DNA of 64,000 nucleotides from Rhizobium subbaraonis (GCF_900220975.1 NZ_OBQD01000008.1:124001-188000), one strand, 5' to 3'. Numbered from the stretch's first letter, positions 25,747 through 37,068 are shown. The notes: generated from the letters alone by a model not told the origin. Translations and numbers: made by a program.

Positions 25747-27375
25747 TCAGTGGTGCATCTCCACCTGCTTGTAACGCTCGTATTCGGTCGGCAGGATCGT
25801 CTGCCGTTCGATCATCCGGTGGACCCGCGGCGGCTCGTCGCCCCGATGCAGCGCGCGAAGAAGATCGCCGTTCTCGGCATCGGCCTGCGTGCGCCGCTGG
25901 TTGTGGCGGACATATTCGATCCATGTCGGCACGTGGTACGTCTCGGTCCAGACGGTCGGATTTTCGAGATCGCGCATCAGCGTCCATTGCCCCGCGCCAT
26001 CCCGGATGCGAATGCGCCGCCGTTCCGTCATGGCCGTCAGGAAGGCCTGGATGTCCTCTTCCGCGATCTCGTAGTCGATGAGGACGACGATGGGACCGCT
26101 GCGGGGCTTCAGGTCGAGCGGCAGATCCGGCTCGCTGAAGCGGTTGAGCGGATCGAGGTTGAGCGATTCGAACTGCGGCAGACCATAGCGCAGCCCGAGC
26201 GCGCCGCCGACGAGCATGGCGGCGGCCGCCCAGAGGAGCGCGTTAGTGGCACCCTGTCCGTCTGCCACCGCACCCCAGAGCCAGCTGCCAGCCGCGATGC
26301 CGCCGAAGGTGGTGGTCTGGTACAGCGACAGCGCGCGGGCGACGACCCAGCGTGGCGTCGAAAGCTGCACGGTCGTGTTGAAGAGCGACAGCGCCAGCAC
26401 CCAGCAGGAGCCTGCGATAAACAGTGCGGGTCCCGTGATCACGGCGTAGCTGCTGGTGGCCGTGATCGTCGCGCTTGCCGCAAAGCCTGCGAAGGCGAAG
26501 CGTACGATCGCTTCGCTGGTAAAGCGCTCGCGCGCCCAGGCGCTGGTCAGCGCTCCGCCGATCGCGCCGACGCCGAAGCAGCCGAGCAGGATGCCGTATG
26601 TCAGAGGTCCGCCGGCGACCAGATCGCGGGCGACCAGCGGCAGCAGCGCCAGGATGGCGCTGCTCGAAAGGCCGAAGGCGAAGCCGCGCAACAGCACCTT
26701 GCCGATGTTGGGCGACATGGACACGTAGCGCAGTCCGGCGGAGATCGCCCGGCCGAACGTCTCTCGCGGAAGCGGATTTTCCGGCACCACCGGCTTCCAG
26801 CGCAACAGCGCGAAGATGAGGGCGAAATAGCTGCAGGCATTGGCGGCAAAGGCCGCTGCCGCACCGGCTGCCGCCACGATTGCGCCGCCGACGGCCGGGC
26901 CGACGCTTCGGGTGATGTTGAAGCCCATCGAGTTCAGCGCCACGGCGGCCGGAAGATCCTCGCGCGGTACCATATCGCCGACGGAGGCCTGCCATGCCGG
27001 GTTGTTGAGGGCCGTCCCGCAGCCGATCAGGAAGGTGAAGAACAGCAAAAGCCACGGCGTGATCAGTCCCCACCAGGCACAGAGCGTCAGCGTCAGCGAC
27101 ACGACAAGCATGAAGAACTGCGCCGTCAGCATGATGCGGCGACGGTCGAAACTGTCGGCAAGGGCCCCGGAAATCAGCGAAAACAGCATGATCGGCAGCG
27201 AGGTCGAGGCCTGCACCAGCGCCACCATGTTGGCCGAGCTGGAGATGGACGCCATCATCCAGGCGGCCCCGACCGACTGCACCAAGCCGCCGAAGTTGGA
27301 GACCAGGCTCGCCGCCCAGATGAGCCGGAAAGTTTTGTGCCTGAAGGGCGCAAGCGGGGATTTGCGGTCGGGCAC
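25747..27375 (-). CDS. MFS transporter of the MFS_3 (EntS-like) family
   Basis: 542 aa from a GTG at 27375. Twelve membrane helices with family motifs (PLAPFRHKTFRLIWAASLVS at the N-terminus, GALADSFDRRRIML in loop 2-3, SMGFNITRSVGPAVGG) are followed by a cytoplasmic extension of about 120 residues (RSGPIVVLIDYEIAEEDIQA onwards). That extension is typical of rhizobial DUF894/MFS_3 proteins and looks like a ferredoxin-like regulatory domain. EntS in enterobacteria exports enterobactin; the substrate here is unknown. The gene stands alone. Confidence 0.85.
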   Translation of the reverse strand: MPDRKSPLAPFRHKTFRLIWAASLVSNFGGLVQSVGAAWMMASISSSANMVALVQASTSLPIMLFSLISGALADSFDRRRIMLTAQFFMLVVSLTLTLCAWWGLITPWLLLFFTFLIGCGTALNNPAWQASVGDMVPREDLPAAVALNSMGFNITRSVGPAVGGAIVAAAGAAAAFAANACSYFALIFALLRWKPVVPENPLPRETFGRAISAGLRYVSMSPNIGKVLLRGFAFGLSSSAILALLPLVARDLVAGGPLTYGILLGCFGVGAIGGALTSAWARERFTSEAIVRFAFAGFAASATITATSSYAVITGPALFIAGSCWVLALSLFNTTVQLSTPRWVVARALSLYQTTTFGGIAAGSWLWGAVADGQGATNALLWAAAAMLVGGALGLRYGLPQFESLNLDPLNRFSEPDLPLDLKPRSGPIVVLIDYEIAEEDIQAFLTAMTERRRIRIRDGAGQWTLMRDLENPTVWTETYHVPTWIEYVRHNQRRTQADAENGDLLRALHRGDEPPRVHRMIERQTILPTEYERYKQVEMHH

Positions 27376-27500
27376 TGCTCATTCTCACTGTTCTTGTTCG
27401 TCGTTGCGCGACAGGATAGCCAGGACGGCGCCTGCGGCAAGATGAACCATGTGCGAACCCTGCAATTTTGACAGCTCGGCGGGCTTCCCGCCGCCCGACC

Positions 27501-27529
27501 TTGCAATCCGGTCCGATCGCGTATATATC
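27501..27529 (+). promoter_or_regulatory. Putative promoter of the rimP-nusA-infB operon
   Basis: TTGCAA at 27501-27506 and TATATC at 27524-27529 with a 17-bp spacer, about 150 bp upstream of rimP and in front of a leader terminator. Confidence 0.5.
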
Positions 27530-27558
27530 AGGCTCAAATTCTTGATCGGTTTGATGAA

Positions 27559-27589
27559 GAGTGGGCCCCGCGAGGACCCGCTCTTTTTT
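27559..27589 (+). terminator. Leader terminator/attenuator upstream of rimP
   Basis: The stem GAGTGGG / CCCGCTC (27559-27565 and 27577-27583, one G-T pair) closes an inner CC/GG helix and is followed by six T residues. It lies about 25 bp after the predicted transcription start and 93 bp before rimP. With no gene between promoter and hairpin, it probably attenuates the operon rather than ending another transcript. Confidence 0.7.
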
Positions 27590-27681
27590 ATTGCCCCGGT
27601 CAGGCGCACACTGGACGACGCCCCGTCGGGCCGCGCGGCTTCGATTGCCGCCGGCGCCTTGCCCGGGTGGAGAAAGCGATT

Positions 27682-28269
27682 ATGACTGAAATTCAGAACG
27701 AACCGCGGCTGATCGTTGAGACGGGTCTCGACCGGCGCGTTGCCGACATCATCGAGCCTACGCTCGAACAGTTGGGCTATCGCTTGGTGCGCGTGCGCAT
27801 GTCGGCGCAGAACGGCCTGACGATGCAGATCATGTGCGAGCGCAACGACGGCACGATGACGGTTGAGGATTGCGAGGCCGTCTCGATGGCCGTCTCGCCG
27901 GTCCTCGACGTTGAGGATCCGGTCGACAAGGCGTATCATCTCGAGGTTTCGTCGCCGGGTATCGATCGCCCGATGGTCCGCAAGTCGGATTTCGCGCGTT
28001 GGCAGGGTCATCTCGTCAAGTGCGAGACGTCGATCCTCGTCGATGGTCGCAAGCGTTTTCGCGGCAAGATCGTATCCAGCGATGCGGACGGTTTCAAAGT
28101 CGAGCGCGATCAGCCGGCCTACGGCGAGGAACCGACCGTGGTGATCCCGTTCTCGGCGCTGGCCGAGGCGAAGCTGATCCTGACCGACGATCTGATCCGT
28201 GATGCCCTGCGCGCCGACAAGGCCGCCAAGGCGGAAGCGGCGAACCAGAACGGCGAAGACGAAGAGTGA
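27682..28269 (+). CDS. rimP: Ribosome maturation factor RimP
   Basis: 195 aa starting MTEIQNEPR, with GGAG 9 bases upstream. It needs two domains: the alpha/beta N-domain ([34 protein letters not shown]) and the SH3-like C-domain ([20 protein letters not shown] followed by the [19 protein letters not shown] barrel). RimP assists 30S subunit assembly. It is the first gene of the rimP-nusA-ylxR-infB-rbfA-truB operon. A lysine/glutamate-rich tail is present, as is common in rhizobia. Confidence 0.94.
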   Translation: MTEIQNEPRLIVETGLDRRVADIIEPTLEQLGYRLVRVRMSAQNGLTMQIMCERNDGTMTVEDCEAVSMAVSPVLDVEDPVDKAYHLEVSSPGIDRPMVRKSDFARWQGHLVKCETSILVDGRKRFRGKIVSSDADGFKVERDQPAYGEEPTVVIPFSALAEAKLILTDDLIRDALRADKAAKAEAANQNGEDEE

Positions 28270-28395
28270 ACAACGAGTGCGCCGCGACCAAAGGGCAGGA
28301 CCCGGGCAGTTGCGGTGAACAGGACGGAACCGGAGCGGCGCGCCGCTCCCCATGGCCGGCGGAAGCGTCCGGCGTGACAACGGAGACTTGAGACA

Positions 28396-30003
28396 ATGGC
28401 AGTCAGTGCTAACCGGCTCGAACTTCTGCAGATCGCGGATGCCGTGGCCCGCGAAAAGGTCATCGATCGCGAAATCGTTCTGGCTGCGATGGCCGACGCC
28501 ATCCAGAAGGCCGCCCGTTCGCGGTATGGCTCGGAATCGAACATCCGCGCCGACATCAATTCCAAGACCGGCGAGATCCGCCTGCAGCGCCTGCTGGAGG
28601 TCGTCGAGCACGCCGAGGACTACTCCACCCAGATCCCTCTGGAACTGGCGCGCGACCGCAACCCGGACGCCAAGCTCGGCGATTTCATCGCCGACCCGCT
28701 GCCGCCGATGGATTTCGGCCGTATCGCCGCCCAGTCGGCCAAGCAGGTGATCGTGCAGAAGGTGCGCGAGGCCGAGCGTGACCGTCAGTTCGACGAATAC
28801 AAGGATCGCGTCGGCGAGATCGTCAACGGCACGGTCAAGCGCGTCGAGTACGGCAACGTCATCGTCGATCTCGGCCGTGGCGAAGGCATCATCCGCCGCG
28901 ACGAGATGATCCCGCGCGAGAACATGCGCTACGGCGATCGCGTTCGGGCCTTCGTTTACGACGTCCGTCGCGAGCAGCGCGGCCCGCAGATTTTCCTGTC
29001 GCGCACCCATCCGCAGTTCATGGTGAAGCTGTTCACTATGGAAGTTCCGGAAATCTACGACGGCATCATCCAGATCAAGTCGGTTGCGCGTGACCCGGGT
29101 TCGCGCGCCAAGATCGCCGTCATCTCCAACGACAGCTCCATCGATCCGGTCGGCGCCTGCGTCGGTATGCGCGGTTCGCGCGTCCAGGCCGTCGTCGGCG
29201 AGCTGCAGGGCGAGAAGATCGATATCATTCCGTGGTCGCAGGACCCCGCTTCCTTCATCGTCAACGCCCTTCAGCCGGCCGAAGTCGCCAAGGTCGTTCT
29301 CGACGAGGACGCCGAGCGCATCGAAGTGGTCGTTCCGGATGAGCAGCTGTCGCTTGCGATCGGTCGCCGCGGCCAGAACGTGCGTCTCGCCTCGCAGCTG
29401 ACCGGCTGGGACATCGACATTCTCACCGAGCAGGAAGAAAGCGAACGTCGCCAGAAGGAATTCAACGAGCGGACCAATCTCTTCATGGATGCACTCGATG
29501 TCGACGAGATGGTCGGCCAGGTGCTCGCATCCGAAGGCTTTGCCGCCGTCGAGGAACTGGCTTACGTCGATCTCGACGAAATCGCCTCGATCGATGGCTT
29601 CGACGAGGACACGGCGACCGAGATCCAGACCCGCGCCCGCGAATATCTCGACCGCCTCGAGGCGGAACTGGACGCCAAGCGCAAGGAACTCGGCGTTGCC
29701 GACGAACTGCGCCAGATCGACGGCCTGACATCGCAGATGCTGGTCGCGCTCGGCGAGGACGGGATCAAGACCGTCGAGGACTTCGCCGGTTGCGCCGCGG
29801 ACGATCTCGTAGGCTGGTCGGAGCGCAAGGACGGCGAGACGAAGAAGTTCGAGGGTCTGTTCTCGAAGTTTGACGTTTCGCGCGCCGAAGCCGAGGCGAT
29901 GATCGTTCAGGCTCGCCTGGCCGCCGGCTGGATCACCGAGGCCGATCTCGCCGCCGAGGACGCCCCGGTCGAAGTTGTCGAAGGTGCGGAGCAGGACGCC
30001 TGA
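28396..30003 (+). CDS. nusA: Transcription termination/antitermination factor NusA
   Basis: 535 aa. The N-terminal RNA-polymerase-binding domain ([19 protein letters not shown]), the S1 domain ([20 protein letters not shown]), two KH domains ([19 protein letters not shown] and [19 protein letters not shown]) and two C-terminal HhH-like acidic repeats (about 365-420 and 440-500) are all present. It binds elongating polymerase and nascent RNA. It lies 126 bp after rimP in the same operon and is normal in length for Alphaproteobacteria. Confidence 0.96.
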   Translation: MAVSANRLELLQIADAVAREKVIDREIVLAAMADAIQKAARSRYGSESNIRADINSKTGEIRLQRLLEVVEHAEDYSTQIPLELARDRNPDAKLGDFIADPLPPMDFGRIAAQSAKQVIVQKVREAERDRQFDEYKDRVGEIVNGTVKRVEYGNVIVDLGRGEGIIRRDEMIPRENMRYGDRVRAFVYDVRREQRGPQIFLSRTHPQFMVKLFTMEVPEIYDGIIQIKSVARDPGSRAKIAVISNDSSIDPVGACVGMRGSRVQAVVGELQGEKIDIIPWSQDPASFIVNALQPAEVAKVVLDEDAERIEVVVPDEQLSLAIGRRGQNVRLASQLTGWDIDILTEQEESERRQKEFNERTNLFMDALDVDEMVGQVLASEGFAAVEELAYVDLDEIASIDGFDEDTATEIQTRAREYLDRLEAELDAKRKELGVADELRQIDGLTSQMLVALGEDGIKTVEDFAGCAADDLVGWSERKDGETKKFEGLFSKFDVSRAEAEAMIVQARLAAGWITEADLAAEDAPVEVVEGAEQDA

Positions 30004-30140
30004 GCGGCATCCCTCTCAATAGCGGTTCCGGCAGCGGCGTTTGATCGCCGCTCCCGGTATCGCAGGGACGAAGATGATGGAGCGTTTCCGGCTCTGCGAG
30101 AGGCGGAAATGAGACTGGAACGCAGCAGCCGGAGAAGCCG

Positions 30141-30803
30141 TTGCCCGAGAGCAGAAAGAAGGACGACGGCGAAAACGGCCGCATGTGCATCGTGACCCGC
30201 GAGAGCGGCGATCCCGATGCGCTGATCCGCTTCGTCGCCGGTCCCGACGGCAGTGTCGTCGCTGATCTGAAGCGGCAGCTGCCGGGACGCGGCTGCTGGG
30301 TGAAGGCCGAGCGTTCGCTGGTCGAGAAGGCGGTGGCGAAGAAGCTGTTCGCACGCGCGCTGAAGGCCGAGGTGAAGGCTTCGGCGGACCTCGCTGCCGA
30401 GGTCGACCGGCTTTTGATGGGGCAGCTGGCGGGGATGATGAACCTTGCCCGCAAGGCCGGTCAGTTCGTCACCGGCGGCGCCAATGTCGACAAGGCGGTG
30501 CGCAGCGGGGCGGCGCTGGCGGTGTTCCACGCCACCGATGCGGCTGCCGACGGCGTCAGGAAGATAGATCAGGCGCGGAGGGCATACATGTTCGCCGCTG
30601 ACGAGGAAAGCGAAATTCCTTCCTACCGCCTGCTTTCGCAGGGCGAAATGGAAGGGCTTTTGGGCCAGAATGCTTTTATCCATGCTTGCGCGCTTGCAGG
30701 GCAGGCGGGTGAGGGTGTAGTGAAGCGCGCAATCATGCTCGAAATGTACCGTGGCGATGGCTCGGGTCGGGCGCAGGGCGACGCTCGCCAGCCAAAGCGA
30801 TGA
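30141..30803 (+). CDS. YlxR (DUF448) - L7Ae fusion RNA-binding protein
   Basis: 220 aa from a TTG at 30141, with GGAG 7 bases upstream. The N-terminal YlxR/DUF448 domain (about 10-80) has MCIVTRE and the PGRGCWV motif. The C-terminal half (about 95-185) is an L7Ae/YlxQ-like domain (MNLARKAGQFVTGGANVDKAV). In Firmicutes these are two adjacent genes between nusA and infB; here they are one protein in the same position, as in other Alphaproteobacteria. It is a likely RNA or ribosome-associated protein of unsettled function. Confidence 0.88.
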   Translation: MPESRKKDDGENGRMCIVTRESGDPDALIRFVAGPDGSVVADLKRQLPGRGCWVKAERSLVEKAVAKKLFARALKAEVKASADLAAEVDRLLMGQLAGMMNLARKAGQFVTGGANVDKAVRSGAALAVFHATDAAADGVRKIDQARRAYMFAADEESEIPSYRLLSQGEMEGLLGQNAFIHACALAGQAGEGVVKRAIMLEMYRGDGSGRAQGDARQPKR

Positions 30804-30909
30804 CGCGGGTGACCGGCCGAAACCGGCATCAAGCGCGTCGGGCGACAGGAATTGAACGACAGGGTCTGGTGTTGCGCATCCGGCTCTGATCCAACGGAAC
30901 GGATACGGA

Positions 30910-33558
30910 ATGACCGACAACAAAGACGACAAGACGATCAGCGTAGCGGGCAAGAAGACGCTGACCCTGAAACCCTCGGGGGTTCAGCAGGGTACAGTGC
31001 GTCAGGACATGGGCCGTGGCCGCACGAAGGCCGTCGTGGTCGAGACCCGCAAGCGCCGTCCGTCGCGGCCGGAGGACGAACGTCCGCCGATCCAGCCGGT
31101 GACGTCTGCTCCGCGCGTTGCCGAGCAGTCGCCCGTGCGCCAGCAGCCGGTTTCGGCGCCCCCGCCGCGCCAGGAGCCGCAGCGGCCGCGTGTAGGCGTC
31201 GTGCTGAACCAGCTTTCTCCGGATGAGATTGAGGCTCGCCGCAGGGCGCTCGCCGATGCGCAGGTGCGCGAGGCCGAGGACGCCCGTCGTCGTGCCGAGG
31301 AGGAAGCCCGCCGCAAGGTCGAGGAAGAGGCCCGCCGCAAGGCCGAGGAAGAGGCCCGAATTCAGCGCGAAAAGGAAGAAGCCGAGCGCAAGGCCGCGGC
31401 CGAAGCGCGCGGCGAACCCGAGGCCGAGCCTGTGGCTGCTGCGGTCGCACGGCAGGAATCAGCGCCCGCTGCTGCACCCCGTCCGGCCGTTGCCCGGCCC
31501 GCCGCACCGTCGGCTCCCGCGCCGGCAGGCGCAGTCCGCGGACGCCGTGAGACGGAGCAGGATGACAGCCGCGGCCCCCGCGGTGCCGGCGCGCCCGTGC
31601 GCGGCAAGGTCACGCGTCCCGAGCCGGCAAAGGTTCCGGCTCGTCCGAAGGGCGACGAAGGCCGCCGCCAGGGCAAGCTGACGCTGACGACTGCTTCATC
31701 CGACGAAGACGGCTCGACGCGCGGTCGCTCGATGGCTGCGATGCGCCGCCGTCAGGAGAAGTTCAAGCGCTCCATGATGCAGGAAACGCGTGAAAAGATT
31801 TCGCGCGAAGTCGTGTTGCCCGAGACCATCACCATTCAGGAGCTGTCGCAGCGCATGTCCGAGCGCGCCGTGGACGTCATCAAGTTCCTGATGAAGGAAG
31901 GCCAGATGATGAAGCCGGGCGATCTGATCGACGCCGATCTGGCTGAACTCATCGCCGGCGAATTCGGCCACACCGTCAAGCGTGTGTCGGAATCCGATGT
32001 CGAAGAAGGCATCTTCAACGTTGCCGACGAAGAGGCCGAGCTGCAGCCGCGTCCGCCGATCGTCACGATCATGGGCCACGTCGACCACGGCAAGACCTCG
32101 CTGCTCGACGCGATCCGCCATGCCAACGTCGTCGCCGGCGAAGCCGGTGGCATCACCCAGCACATCGGCGCCTACCAGGTCGAACACGACGGCAACAAGA
32201 TCACCTTCATCGACACGCCCGGTCACGCCGCGTTTACGGCGATGCGTGCCCGCGGTGCGCAGGCGACCGACATCGCGATCCTCGTGGTCGCGGCCGACGA
32301 CAGCGTCATGCCGCAGACGATCGAGTCCATCAACCATGCCAAGGCTGCGGGCGTTCCGATCATCGTGGCGATCAACAAGATCGACAAGCCGACCGCCGAC
32401 GCCCAGCGCGTTCGCACGCAGCTCCTCCAGCACGAGGTGTTCGTCGAATCCATGGGCGGCGAGGTGCTCGACGTCGAGGTATCGGCGAAGAACGGCACCA
32501 ACCTCGACAAGCTGCTCGAGGCGATCCTGCTGCAGTCGGAAATCCTCGATCTCAAGGCCAATCCGAACCGGACCGCCGAAGGCGTCGTCGTCGAGGCCGA
32601 ACTCGACCGTGGTCGCGGTGCGGTTGCCACCGTCCTCGTCCAGAAGGGCACGCTGACGCCCGGCCAGATCATCGTCGCCGGCGACCAGTGGGGCCGCGTG
32701 CGCGCGCTTGTTACCGACAAGGGCGAGCATGTTAAGTCCGCAGGCCCGTCCCTGCCGGTCGAGGTTCTCGGTCTTTCGGGCACGCCGGCTGCGGGCGACA
32801 AGTTCGCCGTCGTCGAGAACGAAAGCCGCGCCCGCGAGATCTCCGAGTACCGCCAGCGCCTCGCCCGCGAGAAGCAGGTGGCCCGCCAGTCCGGCTCGCG
32901 CGGCTCGCTCGAGCAGATGATGACCCAGCTCCAGACCTCCGGCATGAAGGAGTTCCCGCTGGTCATCAAGGGCGACGTGCAGGGTTCGATTGAAGCGATC
33001 GCCGGTGCGCTGGAAAAGCTCGGAACGGACGAAGTCCGTGCCCGCATCGTCCATTCTGGGGCAGGCGGCATCACCGAGTCCGACATCTCGTTGGCGGAAG
33101 CCTCGAATGCCGCGATCATCGGCTTCAACGTCCGTGCCAATTCGCAGGCCCGCAGCCTCGCCGAGCGCCAGGGTATCGAAATCCGCTACTACAACATCAT
33201 CTACGATCTGGTGGATGACGTGAAGGCGGCTATGTCGGGCCTGCTGTCGCCGGAACGGCGCGAGACCTTCCTCGGCAATGCCGAGATCCTGGAGGTGTTC
33301 AACATCACCAAGGTCGGCAAGGTTGCGGGTTGCCGCGTCACGGAAGGCAAGGTCGAGCGTGGGGCGGGCGTCCGCCTGGTTCGCGACAACGTCGTCATCC
33401 ACGAAGGCAAGCTCAAGACGCTCAAGCGCTTCAAGGACGAAGTCTCCGAAGTCCAGTCCGGCCAGGAATGCGGCATGGCTTTCGAGAACTACGAGGACAT
33501 CCGCGCAGGCGACACGATCGAGTGCTTCCGCGTGGAGCATGTTACGCGCACGCTGTAA
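30910..33558 (+). CDS. infB: Translation initiation factor IF-2
   Basis: 882 aa. A long low-complexity N-terminal region (1-270) includes a charged repetitive helix (about 105-165, alternating AEEEARRK-like units). The IF2N motif follows at about 300-350 and then the G domain, with G1 GHVDHGKT at 389-396, DTPGHAAF and NKIDKP. Domains II, III and IV close the protein. It positions initiator tRNA on the 30S subunit. It follows the ylxR fusion by 106 bp; a terminator hairpin stands 21 bp after the stop. Confidence 0.97.
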   Translation: MTDNKDDKTISVAGKKTLTLKPSGVQQGTVRQDMGRGRTKAVVVETRKRRPSRPEDERPPIQPVTSAPRVAEQSPVRQQPVSAPPPRQEPQRPRVGVVLNQLSPDEIEARRRALADAQVREAEDARRRAEEEARRKVEEEARRKAEEEARIQREKEEAERKAAAEARGEPEAEPVAAAVARQESAPAAAPRPAVARPAAPSAPAPAGAVRGRRETEQDDSRGPRGAGAPVRGKVTRPEPAKVPARPKGDEGRRQGKLTLTTASSDEDGSTRGRSMAAMRRRQEKFKRSMMQETREKISREVVLPETITIQELSQRMSERAVDVIKFLMKEGQMMKPGDLIDADLAELIAGEFGHTVKRVSESDVEEGIFNVADEEAELQPRPPIVTIMGHVDHGKTSLLDAIRHANVVAGEAGGITQHIGAYQVEHDGNKITFIDTPGHAAFTAMRARGAQATDIAILVVAADDSVMPQTIESINHAKAAGVPIIVAINKIDKPTADAQRVRTQLLQHEVFVESMGGEVLDVEVSAKNGTNLDKLLEAILLQSEILDLKANPNRTAEGVVVEAELDRGRGAVATVLVQKGTLTPGQIIVAGDQWGRVRALVTDKGEHVKSAGPSLPVEVLGLSGTPAAGDKFAVVENESRAREISEYRQRLAREKQVARQSGSRGSLEQMMTQLQTSGMKEFPLVIKGDVQGSIEAIAGALEKLGTDEVRARIVHSGAGGITESDISLAEASNAAIIGFNVRANSQARSLAERQGIEIRYYNIIYDLVDDVKAAMSGLLSPERRETFLGNAEILEVFNITKVGKVAGCRVTEGKVERGAGVRLVRDNVVIHEGKLKTLKRFKDEVSEVQSGQECGMAFENYEDIRAGDTIECFRVEHVTRTL

Positions 33559-33579
33559 CGGCTCGATCAGGCAGTTGTC

Positions 33580-33617
33580 ATGCGGGCGCCGGAGGGTTTC
33601 GGCGCTCGCATTTTTTT
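33580..33617 (+). terminator. Rho-independent terminator between infB and rbfA
   Basis: A 12-bp stem (33580-33591 with 33600-33611, one G-T pair), an 8-base loop, then seven T residues to 33617. It lies only 13 bp before the rbfA start, inside an operon, so it probably lowers rather than abolishes expression of rbfA and truB. Confidence 0.85.
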
Positions 33618-33630
33618 GAAGGTAACGACA

Positions 33631-34032
33631 ATGACCAGAGCAACGTCCTCCGCGCCCTCGCAGCGAATGCTGCGCGTCGGCGAACAGGTTCGCGCTGCGA
33701 TCACCCAGGTACTGCAGCGCGGCGAAGTGCGCGATCCGTTGATCGAGAAGACCGTCATTTCCATTTCGGAAGTGCGCATGTCACCCGATCTGAAGCATGC
33801 GACGGCTTATGTGACGCCGCTCGGCGTTCCCGACCACGCAGCCGTCATCGATGCGCTGAACCGCAACGCCAAGTTCATCCGCGGCCGGCTCGGCCCGCAG
33901 CTCAGGCAGATGAAGTACATGCCCGACGTGCGCTTCCGCGATGACACGAGCTTCGACAACTACAAGAAGATCGATGAGCTTTTGCGCTCCCCCGAGGTTG
34001 CACGCGACCTCGACGAAACCGGCGAAGAATAA
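33631..34032 (+). CDS. rbfA: Ribosome-binding factor A
   Basis: 133 aa starting [20 protein letters not shown] lies 7 bases upstream. The in-frame extension to 33580 would begin inside the terminator and is rejected. The KH-type fold is marked by [40 protein letters not shown] and the [21 protein letters not shown] ending. It binds 30S subunits for late 16S rRNA processing and cold adaptation. It lies 12 bp upstream of truB. Confidence 0.95.
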   Translation: MTRATSSAPSQRMLRVGEQVRAAITQVLQRGEVRDPLIEKTVISISEVRMSPDLKHATAYVTPLGVPDHAAVIDALNRNAKFIRGRLGPQLRQMKYMPDVRFRDDTSFDNYKKIDELLRSPEVARDLDETGEE

Positions 34033-34044
34033 ATAGAAGAAACG

Positions 34045-34980
34045 ATGTCCAGACCCCGCAAACCGAAAGGCCGCCCGATTTCGGGCTGGCTGATTCTCGA
34101 CAAGCCGTTCGACTTCGGCTCCACCGAGGCCGTCTCCAAGATCAAGTGGCTGTTCAAGGCGCAGAAGGCCGGGCATGCCGGCACGCTCGATCCGCTCGCC
34201 TCCGGCATGCTGCCGATCGCGCTTGGCGATGCGACGAAGACCGTTCCCTACGTCATGGACGGACGCAAGATCTACGAGTTCACTGTCACCTGGGGCGAAG
34301 AGCGGGCTACCGACGATCTCGAAGGCGACGTGACGCGGTCGTCGGAGATCCGTCCCGTGCCCGAGGCCATCAAGGCCCTGCTGCCCGGCTACACCGGCGT
34401 CATCCAGCAGGTGCCGCCGCAGTTCTCGGCGATCAAGATTGACGGCGAGCGCGCCTACGACATCGCACGCGATGGCGAGACGGTTGAAATTCCCTCGCGC
34501 GAGGTCGAGATCCACCGCCTGACCCTTCTGGGCTGCCCGGATGCGAACACCGCACGGTTCGAGGTGGAGTGCGGCAAGGGCACCTATGTGCGGGCGCTCG
34601 CCCGCGACTTCGGCCGCGACCTCGGCTGTTTCGGGCACATTTCCGAGCTGCGGCGCACCTATGTGGCTCCCTTCGGCGAGGACACGATGGTGCCGCTGTC
34701 GGCGCTGACGGCGCTGGAAGAGATCGAGGACGAGGCCGAGCGGCTCGCCGCACTGGACGCCTATCTGATCGATACCGGTGAGGCGCTCTCCAGCCTGCCG
34801 CAGATCGTTATCAACGACGACCAGGCCCATCGGCTGCGCATGGGCAACCCCATCATCCTGCGCGGTCGCGATGCGCCGGTGTCCGCCGACGAGGCTTACG
34901 CCACGGCGCGCGGCAAGCTGGTGGCGATCGGCGAGATCGGCGGGGGGGAGTTCCGTCCCAAGCGTGTGTTCGCCGGCTAA
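34045..34980 (+). CDS. truB: tRNA pseudouridine(55) synthase TruB
   Basis: 311 aa. The catalytic aspartate is Asp49 in [17 protein letters not shown]. Other TruB segments are [15 protein letters not shown] at the N-terminus, [16 protein letters not shown] and [21 protein letters not shown]-terminal TruB_C-like region follows to the end (VFAG). It makes pseudouridine 55 in the T-loop of tRNAs. It is the last gene of the rimP operon. Confidence 0.96.
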   Translation: MSRPRKPKGRPISGWLILDKPFDFGSTEAVSKIKWLFKAQKAGHAGTLDPLASGMLPIALGDATKTVPYVMDGRKIYEFTVTWGEERATDDLEGDVTRSSEIRPVPEAIKALLPGYTGVIQQVPPQFSAIKIDGERAYDIARDGETVEIPSREVEIHRLTLLGCPDANTARFEVECGKGTYVRALARDFGRDLGCFGHISELRRTYVAPFGEDTMVPLSALTALEEIEDEAERLAALDAYLIDTGEALSSLPQIVINDDQAHRLRMGNPIILRGRDAPVSADEAYATARGKLVAIGEIGGGEFRPKRVFAG

Positions 34981-35162
34981 GGAAATCCGGGCTGTCGACG
35001 GCTCACGTCGGCGGTGGTTGCTTGCCGATTCGGGCCAAAGCGCCATTGGCGTCTTGATTTCGCAGGCTGTGAAAGGCTCAATAGACCGATGTCGCCATTC
35101 GGCGGCGTCGGCCGTGGCGCAGGCCGGCCGTTTGGCGCTCATGGCAGCAGAGGGGCCATCGG

Positions 35163-36890
35163 TTGATCTCTGAGAAGAAGAAGCCGCAGCAATCGTCCGA
35201 AAAGGGTGTCTTCGGCTGGCGCACCCGCTTCCGGCATCCCATCGCCTTCTACCTTGTATCGCTTATCCTGCTGGCGATCGTTCCACCGTTCATATTCTCC
35301 GCCGTGCTTCTCAACCGCGCCAACGAGGCGCAGGAGCGTGCGCAGGAATCGCTGCTGCGAACCTCGACGGGCGCCGTGGGGCGTGTCATCGAGCGTGAAA
35401 TAACGTCGATGCTGTCGACGCTTGCGGTGCTGGCGACCTCCGAGCAGCTGTTGCGCGGCGATTTTCGCGGCCTGCAGGAACAGGCCGAAAAGGCGCTGTC
35501 GGGGACCAACGACTACTTGCTCGTGATCGACAGTAATTTCGATCAGCGGCTGAATACCCGTGTGCCCTACGGCACCGACCTTGGTCCGACCTCTGACAAG
35601 GACACGGCAAAACGGGCCTTTGAAACCGGCAAGCCCACCGTGTCGCGGCTCTTCTACGGGCAGACCGCGCAGAAATGGGTCTTCAACGTGCACATGCCGG
35701 TGACGCTGGCATCCGGGGAGCAGATTCTCCTGACGCTGACGCAGAACGCCGAGGACTTCCTCGGAACCGTGCATCGCGACATGCTTTCGCCCGGATGGAG
35801 CGCCGCAGTGCTCGACGATGCCGGCACCGTCATCGTTTCGACGGATCCGGCAGCCACTGTCGGCAAGCCGTTCTTCCTGCAGGTCGTGCCGGCCCTCAGG
35901 ATAGGGATTGGCGATGCGCGCCACGACAATACGGACTATCAGGTCGTGACCGATTTCTCTGCGCTCACCGGCTGGAAGATCGTCGCCTGGGCGAAGGCCT
36001 CGGACGTTCAGGCCCCGGCCAAGTCCTCGTTTCTCTGGCTGGTCTTTGGCGGCGCCGCATTCGCGGGACTGGCCGCCACCGCCGCAATCCTGATTGCCCG
36101 TGCCGTTTCCCGCGACGTCAGGCAACTCGCCCGCGACGCGACGCAATTGGGGCTTGGAAAGGACGTTCCGCCGCGCCGGCACGTGATCTCGGAACTCGAC
36201 ACTGTCTCCAAAGCGCTGTCGGAGGCTGCCGATGCCCGGGCGAGAGCGGAAAACGAAGTCCGCTTTCTGATGCGGGAGGTTGCGCATCGCTCGAAGAACC
36301 AGTTGACGGTTATTCAGGCCATGCTGAACCAGTCCGCCAACACGGTCGATTCCGCGGCGGTTTTTGCCGAAACCTTCCGCAAGCGCGTGGCGGGTCTCGC
36401 GCGTTCGACAGATCTGATGATCGCCCATGCGGCCCAGGGGGTGGAACTGGCCGAGCTCGCCAGAAACCAGCTGAAGCCCTTCATCCCGGACAACGGTGCA
36501 CGGGTGCGCATAGGCGGGCCATCGGTGCGCGTCGACAGTCAGGCCGCCCAGACGCTTGGCATGGCCCTGCACGAACTGGCGACCAATGCCTCCAAGTATG
36601 GCGCGCTGGCGAACGAGCGCGGCATTGTCGACTGCTCCTGGACGATCGAGGACGGGCGGCTGGCTTTCGTCTGGCGCGAGCGCGGCGCAGATATCGACCA
36701 GGAACAGATCGCCACGCAGCGAAAGGGCTTCGGCAGTGTCGTTCTGGAGCGGATGCTCGGCATGGCGCTGCAGGCGGAGCTTGAGCGCCACATGAGGCCG
36801 GACGGAATTGAATGGCTCGTCTGGATCCCGCTTTCGCAGCTGAAAGGCGAGGGGGATCAGGGATCCGGCGATGCCAGCTCGCCCCCCTGA
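35163..36890 (+). CDS. HWE-family sensor histidine kinase with periplasmic sensor domain
   Basis: 575 aa from a TTG at 35163 with AGAGGGG upstream. Membrane helix 1 (about 29-50) and helix 2 (about 288-312) bracket a periplasmic dCache-like sensor. The cytoplasmic kinase has the phospho-acceptor His375 in [14 protein letters not shown], the [13 protein letters not shown] box with His470, and WRE (Trp504-Glu506), the WxE pair that defines the HWE family common in rhizobia. No response regulator or sigma/anti-sigma gene is adjacent, so its partner lies elsewhere. It is placed between truB and rpsO with its own 182-bp upstream region. HisKA_2 is the close alternative class. Confidence 0.85.
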   Translation: MISEKKKPQQSSEKGVFGWRTRFRHPIAFYLVSLILLAIVPPFIFSAVLLNRANEAQERAQESLLRTSTGAVGRVIEREITSMLSTLAVLATSEQLLRGDFRGLQEQAEKALSGTNDYLLVIDSNFDQRLNTRVPYGTDLGPTSDKDTAKRAFETGKPTVSRLFYGQTAQKWVFNVHMPVTLASGEQILLTLTQNAEDFLGTVHRDMLSPGWSAAVLDDAGTVIVSTDPAATVGKPFFLQVVPALRIGIGDARHDNTDYQVVTDFSALTGWKIVAWAKASDVQAPAKSSFLWLVFGGAAFAGLAATAAILIARAVSRDVRQLARDATQLGLGKDVPPRRHVISELDTVSKALSEAADARARAENEVRFLMREVAHRSKNQLTVIQAMLNQSANTVDSAAVFAETFRKRVAGLARSTDLMIAHAAQGVELAELARNQLKPFIPDNGARVRIGGPSVRVDSQAAQTLGMALHELATNASKYGALANERGIVDCSWTIEDGRLAFVWRERGADIDQEQIATQRKGFGSVVLERMLGMALQAELERHMRPDGIEWLVWIPLSQLKGEGDQGSGDASSPP

Positions 36891-37068
36891 ACGCAATCGC
36901 CGGCACCGTGTCGACCCGGCTTTTCGACGGCTCTTCCATTTCGGCATTGAATGGTTTATAGGCAGCGCCAGCATGCGGGACTGTATTCCGCCATGCCTTC
37001 ATGGCCGTCGCTGGACGACATCCCGGCGACCGGCGTCCCAAGTCCTCCGTTTTCAGAAAGGATATACG

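Noticed and set aside
25750-27471. A 573-codon open frame on the plus strand opposite the MFS_3 transporter
   Set aside because: Charged low-complexity translation; the minus strand has twelve clear membrane helices and family motifs.
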